A DNA stretch of 64,000 nucleotides from Bacillota bacterium. GTDB lineage: Bacteria; Bacillota; Clostridia; Tissierellales; Sedimentibacteraceae. The DNA lies in assembly GCA_023386345.1 (NCBI GenBank), contig JAEWJT010000020.1, forward strand, positions 62,001-126,000, given 5' to 3'. Positions 49,980 to 58,866 of the stretch are shown here, one piece after another. The translations under genes were made by a program, and so were the position numbers. The notes under the pieces were generated by a model, which was not told where the DNA came from, ran no database searches, and saw nothing but the letters and a program-made list of their open reading frames with translations. Numbering within the stretch: the stretch's first letter is position 1; every line of letters begins with the position of its first letter.

Positions 49980-51734
49980 TTGCAAAACAATAAAAAAAGC
50001 ACTATTTCATGGCTTTGGGATTTTGCTTCATCGCACAAATCAAACTATATAGCTTCAGTAATATTTGCAGTGATTGGAGTTGCACTTAGTGTAGTTCCAT
50101 ATTATTTTACAGCACAGATGATTATACATCTGATAAATAATGATAGGGAAATATCCTTTTACGCATTATATTGCTTAATCATGCTTATTGCTTGGTTATT
50201 GCGTTATATTTTTCACAGTATATCTACTTCTCTTTCTCACAAAGCAACTTTTTCAGTAATTTCAGAGATTAGACTGAGATTAACAAGAAAGCTTACACGT
50301 TTACCAATGGGGTATCTGCTTGATACACCATCAGGTACCTTAAAAAATGTCATTGTTGAGAGAGTAGACAGCATTGAGCCTACGCTAGCACACGTAGTAC
50401 CAGAAATGAGTGCTAATGTTTTGGTTTCGATAAGCGTCATTTTATATTTATTTTTAGTGGATTGGCGCATGGCATTGGCGGCACTTGTTACTGTTCCAAT
50501 CGGTATTGCCTGCTATATGGGAATGATGATTAATTATGAAGAAAGCTTTCAAAGGACTGTAACAAAAACTAGAGGCTTAAATGCTGTAGCAGTAGAATAC
50601 GTAGGAGGTATTGAGGTTATAAAAGCTTTTAATCAGTCGGCCTTGTCCTATGAAAAATTCAGTACTGCAGCTAAGGAAGCTGCGGCATCTTTTATCGATT
50701 GGATGAGTGCCAATCAAATATTCTTTTCAGCTGCCATGTCTGTTTTTCCAGCGGTGCTTGTGGGAGTGCTTCCAGTAGGTTCTTTACTATATATGAACAA
50801 AAGTATTTCTACTGATACATTTGTTATGTCAATCATTCTTTCTCTTGGAATTATTGGTCCATTAATCTCGGCTGTGTCACATACTGATGATTTGGCAAAA
50901 ATACATACAGTAGTTGATGAAATCACAGGAATTTTAAACGTGCCTGATATGCAGCGTCCAGAAGCTAAAGCGAAGATTACAGATTATGAGATTGAATTTA
51001 AAAATGTATCATTTGCATATGAGCAAAAAAATGTATTAAATAATGTCAATCTGAAAATTCCAAGTGCCTGTGTAACCGCTTTTGTAGGGCCTTCCGGCGG
51101 AGGAAAATCTACTATAGCTAAGCTGATTGCTTCATTATGGGATGTGTCTAATGGCTCAGTATCTATAGGAGGAGTTAATGTTAAAGACATACCCCTTTCA
51201 CAGTTGAACGAAAATATTTCATATGTTTCGCAGGACAATTATCTTTTCAACGATACCGTTAGAAACAATATCCGTATGGGTAGACCACAAGCTTCTGATA
51301 TGGAAGTAGAACGTGTTGCAAAGGAAAGTGGGTGTCATGAGTTTATCATGCAGTTGGAGAATGGATATGAGACGCAGTGCGGAAGCGGAGGAGGGCATTT
51401 GTCAGGAGGAGAACGCCAGCGTATCGCTATTGCACGTGCTATGCTAAAAGATGCACCAATTATAATTTTAGATGAAGCTACAGCATACACCGATCCGGAA
51501 AACGAGGCGGTTATTCAAGCAGCTGTTTCCAAACTGGTAGCTGGAAAAACATTAATTGTTATTGCTCATAGATTATCAACTATTATTGATACAGATAAAA
51601 TTGTTGTTATCCAAAACGGTACTATTCATGCAGAAGGCTCGCATAAGAATTTACTCGAAAGCTGTTCACTATATAAAAAGATGTGGGAATCACATTCTTC
51701 AGTAAAGGATAGTGTAAAGGAGGTTTTAGCATGA
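49980..51734 (+). CDS. ABC half-transporter (permease fused to ATPase), siderophore-importer-like
   Basis: The 584-residue protein has six membrane segments (about residues 1-310) and a C-terminal ATPase with Walker A GPSGGGKST, LSGGERQ and ILDEATAYTDPENE. The xDPENE end of Walker B is typical of the IrtA/YbtP-type exporter-fold siderophore importers. Its partner is the next gene, overlapping by four bases. The start is a TTG behind AAAGGAGG. The substrate is inferred, not shown; a drug exporter is the alternative. Confidence 0.85.
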   Translation: MQNNKKSTISWLWDFASSHKSNYIASVIFAVIGVALSVVPYYFTAQMIIHLINNDREISFYALYCLIMLIAWLLRYIFHSISTSLSHKATFSVISEIRLRLTRKLTRLPMGYLLDTPSGTLKNVIVERVDSIEPTLAHVVPEMSANVLVSISVILYLFLVDWRMALAALVTVPIGIACYMGMMINYEESFQRTVTKTRGLNAVAVEYVGGIEVIKAFNQSALSYEKFSTAAKEAAASFIDWMSANQIFFSAAMSVFPAVLVGVLPVGSLLYMNKSISTDTFVMSIILSLGIIGPLISAVSHTDDLAKIHTVVDEITGILNVPDMQRPEAKAKITDYEIEFKNVSFAYEQKNVLNNVNLKIPSACVTAFVGPSGGGKSTIAKLIASLWDVSNGSVSIGGVNVKDIPLSQLNENISYVSQDNYLFNDTVRNNIRMGRPQASDMEVERVAKESGCHEFIMQLENGYETQCGSGGGHLSGGERQRIAIARAMLKDAPIIILDEATAYTDPENEAVIQAAVSKLVAGKTLIVIAHRLSTIIDTDKIVVIQNGTIHAEGSHKNLLESCSLYKKMWESHSSVKDSVKEVLA

Positions 51735-53503
51735 CAAAGATATTATTTAAATTTTTTCGCTTTTCAGGTGAACAGAAATCTAAGTTTTATGTTTCAATTG
51801 GATTTTCTTTGCTCCACGCTATATTTGAAGCAATACGAATTCCAGCAATTGCTATAGTGATAAAGGCTATTGTAGAAGGCAATATGACAATTCAAACTGT
51901 ATGGATGTCTCTTGGGATTATGATTGTAAGCATTATTGGCTGCACATTTACCAGACGAGGTATGGTTATGAGAATGACAAAGGGCGGCTATACTATGGCA
52001 GCGAATAAGAGGGTAGAAATAGGAAACAGGCTTAAATATATGCCTATGGGTTATTTCAATGATAACAGCATTGGATATATTACATCAATAATTACAAATA
52101 CCTGTGAAGCCTTGCAGGATACGGCAACTAGGGTAGTTATGATTACATTGCAGGGTTTGTTGACAACTTTAATCATAAGTTTATCGATTTTGATTTATGA
52201 CTGGAGAGTTGGATTGCTAATAATTCTTGGAATTTTAGTTTTCCTTTTTGTAAATGCGATGATGCAGAAAAAATCCCACAAGGTATCGCCTATTAAGTCG
52301 TCTTCTGACAGTAAATTAGTGAGTGCGGTACTTGAATATGTTCAGGGAATTGGAGTAGTAAGGTCATATAATTTAGATAAGTCAGCAAATAAAACAGTTG
52401 ATAAGGCAATACAAGACAACGAGGATATCAACTTTGGATTGGAAAAAAACTTCATTCCTTATATCGTCGGACAAAGCTTTGTTTTAAAGCTATTTGCTAC
52501 ACTTATGATTTTACTTTCTATAGCATTACACTTGAGTGGAAGTATGGATTTAATTAACTGCCTTCTTATGGCTATATCTTCTTTTATGATTTATTCACAG
52601 CTTGATTCTGTTGGCAGTTTCTCTTCATTGCTGCGAATAATGGATTTATCTATGGATAAAGTCAATAGTATTTTTGATACTCCTGTTATGGATATTGAAG
52701 GAAAAAACATAAATCCAAAAAGCTTTGAAATTTGTGGTGAACGAGTGAGTTTTTCTTATGATAAAAATCTTTCTTGCGAAAAAGGATTTTCTTGTGAAAA
52801 ACGAAAAATTATCGATGAACTTAGCTTCATCATTCCACAAGGTACGACTACAGCTGTTGTAGGTCCTTCCGGAAGCGGTAAAACTACTCTTTGTCATCTA
52901 ATGGCAAGATTTTGGGACGTAGACAGTGGAAAAATTACCTTGGGAGGCGTTAATGTTAAAGAATATAAGCTAGACAGTTTGCTTAAAAACTTCAGCATGG
53001 TGTTTCAAAATGTTTATCTTTTTGAAGATACAATTAAAAACAATATTAAATTTGGAAAACCTGATGCAAGTATGGAAGAAATTATTGCCGCTGCTAAAAA
53101 AGCTTGCTGCCATGATTTTATTGTACAGCTTCCGAATGGATACGATACTGTAATCGGCGAGGGCGGTGCAACTATTTCCGGAGGGGAAAAACAACGTATT
53201 TCTATCGCTAGAGCTTTGCTAAAGGACGCACCGATCATAATTTTAGACGAAGCTACAGCAAATGTTGACCCTGAGAATGAAGCACAGCTGCAAGCTGCGA
53301 TTGAAGAGCTTACTAAAAATAAAACTATCATCATGATTGCTCATAGATTAAAAACTGTACAAAATGCCGACCAAATTCTTGTGCTTGATGAGGGCAAAAT
53401 TATGCAGCATGGCACACATGATGAGTTAATAGGACAAAAAGGAATTTATGCTGATTTTATTAATGTTCGTAAAAAAGCGATAGGGTGGAAATTGAAGGCA
53501 TAA
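51731..53503 (+). CDS. ABC half-transporter, partner of the preceding gene
   Basis: The 590-residue protein has the same layout: six membrane segments, then ATPase with Walker A GPSGSGKTT, ISGGEKQ and ILDEATANVDPENE. A short duplicated stretch (NLSCEKGFSCEKRK) precedes the ATPase strand, a local repeat. It overlaps its partner by four bases, so the pair is made together as a heterodimer. The YbtQ/IrtB role is by analogy. Confidence 0.85.
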   Translation: MTKILFKFFRFSGEQKSKFYVSIGFSLLHAIFEAIRIPAIAIVIKAIVEGNMTIQTVWMSLGIMIVSIIGCTFTRRGMVMRMTKGGYTMAANKRVEIGNRLKYMPMGYFNDNSIGYITSIITNTCEALQDTATRVVMITLQGLLTTLIISLSILIYDWRVGLLIILGILVFLFVNAMMQKKSHKVSPIKSSSDSKLVSAVLEYVQGIGVVRSYNLDKSANKTVDKAIQDNEDINFGLEKNFIPYIVGQSFVLKLFATLMILLSIALHLSGSMDLINCLLMAISSFMIYSQLDSVGSFSSLLRIMDLSMDKVNSIFDTPVMDIEGKNINPKSFEICGERVSFSYDKNLSCEKGFSCEKRKIIDELSFIIPQGTTTAVVGPSGSGKTTLCHLMARFWDVDSGKITLGGVNVKEYKLDSLLKNFSMVFQNVYLFEDTIKNNIKFGKPDASMEEIIAAAKKACCHDFIVQLPNGYDTVIGEGGATISGGEKQRISIARALLKDAPIIILDEATANVDPENEAQLQAAIEELTKNKTIIMIAHRLKTVQNADQILVLDEGKIMQHGTHDELIGQKGIYADFINVRKKAIGWKLKA

Positions 53504-53522
53504 AAATTATGGAGGAATTGAA

Positions 53523-54122
53523 ATGAATAATAAAAAAACTGGGCTTCGTGCCAAAGAGTTAATTACTCTGGGTATATTTACAGCCCTTATGATAATTGTA
53601 ATTTTCGCATTTGCAATGTTAATGAGCGGAATTCCGATAGTATCATTGTTTACGAGTTGTGCTGTATCTTTAGTATGCGGCACTGTATTTATGTATATTG
53701 CAACAAAGATTCAGAAATTTGGTGCAATTAGTATTATGGGATTATTAATTGGTTTATTTATGTTTTTAGCCGGACATTTTTGGTTGAGTGTTATTTGGCT
53801 GACATTTGGGTCTGTACTAAGTGATTTTATTTGCTTAAAGGGAAGATATATAAATTTTAAGCTTAATGCACTTGCTTATAGTGTGTTTTGTGTTGCGCTA
53901 ACTTTATCATCATATACGCCAATGTTGTTTTTTGCAGAAAATTTTGCAAAAACTCGTACGCAGATGGGTATGACTGAGCAGTATATACAAAAAACATTAG
54001 AATTGACACATGGTCCGCTTATTGTCATAGTTTTTGGCTTAACTATTCTGTGTGCTTTTGTAGGGGCATTAATCGGAAGAGGACTTTTACGCAAGCATTT
54101 TCAAAGAGCTGGGGTTTTGTAA
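53523..54122 (+). CDS. MptD-type ECF transporter S component (Trep_Strep family)
   Basis: The 199-residue protein has five to six membrane segments and the ends LGIFTALMIIVIFAF... and LLRKHFQRAGVL typical of MptD/Trep_Strep S components, which confer substrate specificity in ECF transporters. It follows the ABC pair and precedes EcfT and EcfA, and a paralogue lies at 56437. Relatives have been linked to heme or metal-related uptake in streptococci and lactobacilli in my recollection. Start follows TGGAGG. Confidence 0.8.
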   Translation: MNNKKTGLRAKELITLGIFTALMIIVIFAFAMLMSGIPIVSLFTSCAVSLVCGTVFMYIATKIQKFGAISIMGLLIGLFMFLAGHFWLSVIWLTFGSVLSDFICLKGRYINFKLNALAYSVFCVALTLSSYTPMLFFAENFAKTRTQMGMTEQYIQKTLELTHGPLIVIVFGLTILCAFVGALIGRGLLRKHFQRAGVL

Positions 54123-54149
54123 CAAAACCTAAACAAAAGGAGGTCTTTT

Positions 54150-54854
54150 ATGATACTAAAACTTGATCCGCGTACAAAATTATTGATTCTCATTTTGATT
54201 AATGTAATTGTTTTTTCCAATCCTGATTTTCAGACTGAGTTAATTTGTATTGGATTTATTGTCGTTTTGTCATTTTTAATTGGAGCTTATAAGCAGGCAT
54301 TGCGTGGAGTTTTAATGTATGCTGGTATGATGGCAATATTGTGGATATGCGGTTTTTTTCCGTCAGTTCTATCAGGTATCATTTCTATGATGGCGATTTG
54401 CTTTAGAAAGCTTGTCCCTACTATGATATTTGCATCAGCTCTGATTGCAACGACAAAGGTTAGTGAGCTTATATGCGCTTTACAGAAAATTTATGTTCCT
54501 AAGTCAATTATTATACCGTTCGCAGTTACCTTAAGATTTTTTCCTACGGCAAAGGAGGAGTTTTCTTGTATTAAAGATGCGATGAAATTAAGAGGCATAG
54601 GGTTAAATATTAGAAATATTCTTACACGCCCTCTTACACTTATAGAGTGTATATTCGTGCCAATAATGCTGCGTTGTGCCAGTATAGCTGAAGAGCTATC
54701 AGCGGCTTCTGTAGCACGTGGAATTGACAGTGAACATAAGCGTACTTCCTTATGCAAATTATCTCTTCATGTTTATGATGCTGTAGGAGCATTTATATTT
54801 GCTGTTCTTTCTGTAGTATCAGCTTTGGGAGGGATAGGTGCTTTGTATGGTTAA
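54150..54854 (+). CDS. ecfT: ECF transporter T component (EcfT)
   Basis: The 234-residue protein is membrane-embedded with the two Ala-Arg-Gly coupling motifs of EcfT: MKLRGIGL near residue 145 and AARG-like SVARGIDSEHKR near residue 190. It couples the S components to the ATPases. It overlaps the EcfA gene by eight bases. Start follows AAAGGAGG. Confidence 0.88.
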   Translation: MILKLDPRTKLLILILINVIVFSNPDFQTELICIGFIVVLSFLIGAYKQALRGVLMYAGMMAILWICGFFPSVLSGIISMMAICFRKLVPTMIFASALIATTKVSELICALQKIYVPKSIIIPFAVTLRFFPTAKEEFSCIKDAMKLRGIGLNIRNILTRPLTLIECIFVPIMLRCASIAEELSAASVARGIDSEHKRTSLCKLSLHVYDAVGAFIFAVLSVVSALGGIGALYG

Positions 54855-56313
54855 AATTGAAAAAGCAAGCTATCATTATGATGATACAAAAAAGCAAGGC
54901 TTAAATGAAATTTCTCTGTACATTCGAAAAGGAGAATGTGTATTATTATGCGGAGAAAGTGGTTGTGGTAAAACAACAGCTACCAGACTATTAAATGGAC
55001 TAATCCCTAATTTTTACGAGGGAGAATTTTGTGGGCGAATTGAAATTGACGGAAAGGACGTCACAGGTATGAAACCGGATGATTTTGCTACCTTTGTCGG
55101 GTCTGTATTTCAAAATCCTCGTAGTCAATTTTTTAATCTTGATACTACAAGTGAAATTGCTTTTGGCTGTGAGAATATGGGTATGCAGCCAGATGAGATT
55201 TATTCTAGAGTTCAAAATGCTGCAAAATCACTTGGTATATCTCATCTCTTGGATAGAGACATCTTTGCACTGTCTGGCGGAGAAAAACAGCTTGTTGCTT
55301 TAGCGTCTGTTTACGCACTCGGTCCGAACATATTTGTACTTGATGAGCCGTCTTCCAATTTAGATGCAGCTGCTTGCAGAGAGCTTGCCAAGCTTATTGC
55401 TAAATTGAAGAAGATGGGAAAGACCATAGTCATTGCTGAACATAGAATATACTATATAGCTGATTTGATTGACCGAGCTATTTATATAGAAAACGGACAT
55501 ATTAAACATGAATTTACAGGAGATGAATTTCGTTCATTGACAAAAGAAGAAATATCAGGCTTAGGGCTTCGTGCTGTATCTTTAGAGGAACTTTTACCTT
55601 CACCGCTTAGACTTGAGCCTCAAGAAGCCACTCTAAAGATTGATAAAATATCTGTTGGCTACAAAAGAAACAAACCTGTACTGGATAACTTCTCACTAAG
55701 AGCATCTTGTGGAGAGGTTATTGGGGTTATTGGAAAGAACGGACAGGGTAAATCTACATTTGCACGAATGCTCTGCGGACTTTTAAGAGAATCCGGAGGA
55801 GCTATAGAGCTTAATGGTAAGAAGTTGTCTGCAGCCAAGAGAACAAATTTATTTTATCTCGTAATGCAGGATTCAAACTATCAGCTTTTTACAGAAAGCG
55901 TAGAAAATGAACTCAAATTATCTGAAAACCGAAAGAGCGTGCCAAGTGATGAAAAGGTGCAAAAAGTTATGAAAGAGCTGTCACTAACTCAATTTTATGA
56001 ACGCCATCCTATGAGTCTGTCGGGAGGGCAAAAACAGCGTCTTGCAATTGGGGTTTCTATGGTTAGAGATGCAGAGGTTTTAATTTTTGATGAACCAACA
56101 AGCGGTCTTGATTTTAGCAATATGCAGAGAGTTTGTGGCATCATTCAAGATTTGCAAAGACAAGGCAAAATTATTTTTATAATCACTCATGATTACGAAT
56201 TACTGCTTTCTACTTGTACTCGTATAGTAGAAATTGCAGATGGTAATGTCTATAGGGATTTGACTTTGGATGAGAATAAAGCAAAAACAATTCAATCTGT
56301 CTTTTTATGTTAG
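54847..56313 (+). CDS. ECF transporter ATPase, fused EcfA1-EcfA2
   Basis: The 488-residue protein has two tandem ABC domains: Walker A GESGCGKTT, LSGGEKQ and DEPSSNLD in the first; GKNGQGKST, LSGGQKQ and DEPTSGLD in the second. This is a single-chain energizing module for the EcfT/S complex. The start (ATG 54847) lies inside the EcfT gene, 11 nt after GGGAGGGA. It completes an ECF module with the two MptD proteins sharing one energizer. Confidence 0.9.
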   Translation: MVKIEKASYHYDDTKKQGLNEISLYIRKGECVLLCGESGCGKTTATRLLNGLIPNFYEGEFCGRIEIDGKDVTGMKPDDFATFVGSVFQNPRSQFFNLDTTSEIAFGCENMGMQPDEIYSRVQNAAKSLGISHLLDRDIFALSGGEKQLVALASVYALGPNIFVLDEPSSNLDAAACRELAKLIAKLKKMGKTIVIAEHRIYYIADLIDRAIYIENGHIKHEFTGDEFRSLTKEEISGLGLRAVSLEELLPSPLRLEPQEATLKIDKISVGYKRNKPVLDNFSLRASCGEVIGVIGKNGQGKSTFARMLCGLLRESGGAIELNGKKLSAAKRTNLFYLVMQDSNYQLFTESVENELKLSENRKSVPSDEKVQKVMKELSLTQFYERHPMSLSGGQKQRLAIGVSMVRDAEVLIFDEPTSGLDFSNMQRVCGIIQDLQRQGKIIFIITHDYELLLSTCTRIVEIADGNVYRDLTLDENKAKTIQSVFLC

Positions 56314-56436
56314 GTGATTGGTATAAGATATAAAATTTTTTAAAAAGCTGTAAATCATATTTAATAATATTGAAAATATTGTTAGTAGCATCATTCAATA
56401 TTATTGACAAATTAAAAACAAATGGAGGAAATATTA

Positions 56437-57039
56437 ATGCAATCAAAAAACAAAACAAAATTAAACAGCAAAGATTTAATTACAATAGCTATTTTTTCTG
56501 TGTTATTTGCAGTGATATTTTTTATACCTGCAATGACACTAGGTATGCTGCCGGTAACCACACCATTTTTTATTCCCATAGCTATGATACCAAACGGTAT
56601 TATTTGGGGATACTTACGAGTAAAAGTTCCAAAAGCGTGGGCAATTTTAGTTCAGTGTATAGTTTATGTCCTTATGGTATTTGTGCTTGGAGCAGGCTGG
56701 TATGTTTTAGTAAGTTCTATTTTAGGCGGTATTGTTGCTGAACTTGTTGCTCGTATAGGCAAATATAAAAATTTTAACATAAACGTACTTTCCTATGCAC
56801 TAATGGGTGCAATACTTAATCTAGGAAGCTTCGCTCCGATTTTGGTATCAGCAGATTCTTATGCTAAATACTGCATAGAAAAGGGATTGAGTGTAGAATA
56901 TGTAGATAAGCTGCTTGCAGTAATGAGTCCAAGCATGCTGTTATTATCTACTGTACTTACACTAGTAGGTGCATGGCTAGGTATGTGGCTAGGTAAGATA
57001 ATGTTAAAGAAGCATTTTGTTAAAGCAGGTATTGTGTAA
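56437..57039 (+). CDS. Second MptD-type ECF S component
   Basis: From ATG 56437 (behind ATGGAGG) the 200-residue protein is a paralogue of the one at 53523 (shared DLITIAIFSVLF start, GKYKNFNINVLSYA block, MLKKHFVKAGIV end), with five to six membrane segments. It could give a second substrate specificity to the same EcfT/A. It precedes the second ABC pair across a 78-nt gap holding an operator. Confidence 0.8.
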   Translation: MQSKNKTKLNSKDLITIAIFSVLFAVIFFIPAMTLGMLPVTTPFFIPIAMIPNGIIWGYLRVKVPKAWAILVQCIVYVLMVFVLGAGWYVLVSSILGGIVAELVARIGKYKNFNINVLSYALMGAILNLGSFAPILVSADSYAKYCIEKGLSVEYVDKLLAVMSPSMLLLSTVLTLVGAWLGMWLGKIMLKKHFVKAGIV

Positions 57040-57071
57040 AGAATTTTATCTAATAAATTTTTTATTTAACA

Positions 57072-57087
57072 GTTAGCACCGACTAAC
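57072..57087. promoter_or_regulatory. Operator GTTAG-N6-CTAAC (site 3)
   Basis: GTTAG-CACCGA-CTAAC lies 31 nt before the second ABC pair. It matches the two sites before the first pair, so both halves of the transporter locus should be under one regulator. Confidence 0.75.
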
Positions 57088-57117
57088 TTAAATAAATTAA
57101 TAAAGGAGGTAATTATT

Positions 57118-58866
57118 ATGTTTAAAAAAGTATTAGAATATGCCGGTGAATATCGCAAAACGACATATAAGGCAATTGTATCAATGCTCATTGGCGTTGT
57201 GATGAATTTGCTGCCATTTTGGTTTATCTATCAAATCATTCATCCATTGTTGCTAAAAGAGAGCCTTACAACAGAGTTTGTCATCTGGCGTATTGCTGCT
57301 ATTGTATTGTGTTCGCTGTTATATGCTGTATTTTATATATTAGGCTTAGATCTTTCTCATAAAAGCGCTTTTAACACTTTAAAAAATCTGCGAATTTCAC
57401 TGCAAGGTAAATTAGAAAAGCAGCCACTAGGCAATATTCAAGAAAAGGGTGTTGGCAGCATCAAAAAAATGTTTCTTGATGATATTGAAACTATTGAATT
57501 ATTGATGGCACACGCATTGCCAGAGGGCTTTGCCAACCTTGCAGTCCCTGTTTTAGTATTTGTCGGAATGTTTATTGTGGACTGGAAGTTAGCACTTCTT
57601 GCACTTTGCTCTTTGCCTCTAGGGATTATATCAATGATGATAATGTATAGAATAGGTATGAAGAGTATGGGTGATTTTTATGCGTCAGCACAAAAAATGA
57701 ACAATACTATTATTGAATATATCAATGGCATGGAAGTTGTTAAAGTGTTCAATCGTGATGGAGAGTCTTATCATAGATTTGAGGAAGATGTAAAAGGCTA
57801 TAGAGATTTCACTTTGACATGGTATAAAGTGTGCTGGCCTTGGATGGCAATTTACAGCAGTATTGTTCCTTTCGTAGCACTTTTTCTGCTTCCTGTAGGT
57901 ACATATTTCGTCATTTGTGGATATTCTACATTGCCTAATTTGGCTCTTACTCTGTGTATGTCTTTTGGAGTCAGCGGACCTCTTTTACGCGCACTTAGTT
58001 TTATGTCAACACTTCCACAAATCAACTACAAAATTACCAGCCTTGAACAGATGCTGAATATGCCACCGCTTATACAGTCAGACAAAGCCTTTTTAGGGAA
58101 AAATCACGACATTCAGTTTGAAGATGTATGCTTTGCCTATAAAGAGGCTGAGGTTTTACACAATATCAAGCTTAGAGTATCAGAGGGTAGTCTGACAGCC
58201 CTAGTGGGTGAATCGGGCAGTGGAAAGTCTACTCTTGCAAAGCTGCTTGTGCATTTTTATGATGTTAGCAGCGGTTCTATAAAAATAGGCGGACAGGATA
58301 TACAAGATATGAGCCTTGAAGCATTGAACAACCAAATTTCCTATGTTGCTCAGGAGCAATTCTTGTTCAATATTAGTTTACTTGAAAATATTCGCCTTGG
58401 AAATCCTTCTGCTACAGATGCAGAAGTTATTGAAGCGGCAGAAAAAGCGCAATGCACAGAGTTCTTAAAACGCCTTCCGAATGGAATACATAGTATGGCA
58501 GGCGATAGTGGGAAACAGCTATCCGGAGGTGAGCGCCAGCGAATTTCTTTAGCTCGTGCTATATTGAAAAACGCTCCTATCATAGTTTTTGATGAAGCAA
58601 CTGCATTCATGGACCCAGAAAATGAAGAAAAAATGAATGAAGCTATATCTGAAATAATTCAAGGTAAAACAGTTATTGTAATAGCTCACCGTCTACATTC
58701 TATTGTAGATGCAGACCAGATTTGTGTCTTGGCTTCCGGTAATATTGTTTCTACCGGAACTCATTTAGAATTAATTGAAAGCTGTTCTGAGTATCAAAAA
58801 CTTTGGAAAGCAGCCGAGGGCAGTGCTAAGTGGAAAATCAGCACATCGAGAGGAGGAAATTTATAA
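57118..58866 (+). CDS. ABC half-transporter (second pair), siderophore-importer-like
   Basis: The 582-residue protein has six membrane segments and an ATPase with Walker A GESGSGKST, LSGGERQ and VFDEATAFMDPENE, the same xDPENE form as the first pair. It starts behind AAAGGAGG, with its own operator upstream. It overlaps the next gene by one base. By sequence it is a paralogue of the 49980 gene rather than of its partner. Confidence 0.85.
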   Translation: MFKKVLEYAGEYRKTTYKAIVSMLIGVVMNLLPFWFIYQIIHPLLLKESLTTEFVIWRIAAIVLCSLLYAVFYILGLDLSHKSAFNTLKNLRISLQGKLEKQPLGNIQEKGVGSIKKMFLDDIETIELLMAHALPEGFANLAVPVLVFVGMFIVDWKLALLALCSLPLGIISMMIMYRIGMKSMGDFYASAQKMNNTIIEYINGMEVVKVFNRDGESYHRFEEDVKGYRDFTLTWYKVCWPWMAIYSSIVPFVALFLLPVGTYFVICGYSTLPNLALTLCMSFGVSGPLLRALSFMSTLPQINYKITSLEQMLNMPPLIQSDKAFLGKNHDIQFEDVCFAYKEAEVLHNIKLRVSEGSLTALVGESGSGKSTLAKLLVHFYDVSSGSIKIGGQDIQDMSLEALNNQISYVAQEQFLFNISLLENIRLGNPSATDAEVIEAAEKAQCTEFLKRLPNGIHSMAGDSGKQLSGGERQRISLARAILKNAPIIVFDEATAFMDPENEEKMNEAISEIIQGKTVIVIAHRLHSIVDADQICVLASGNIVSTGTHLELIESCSEYQKLWKAAEGSAKWKISTSRGGNL

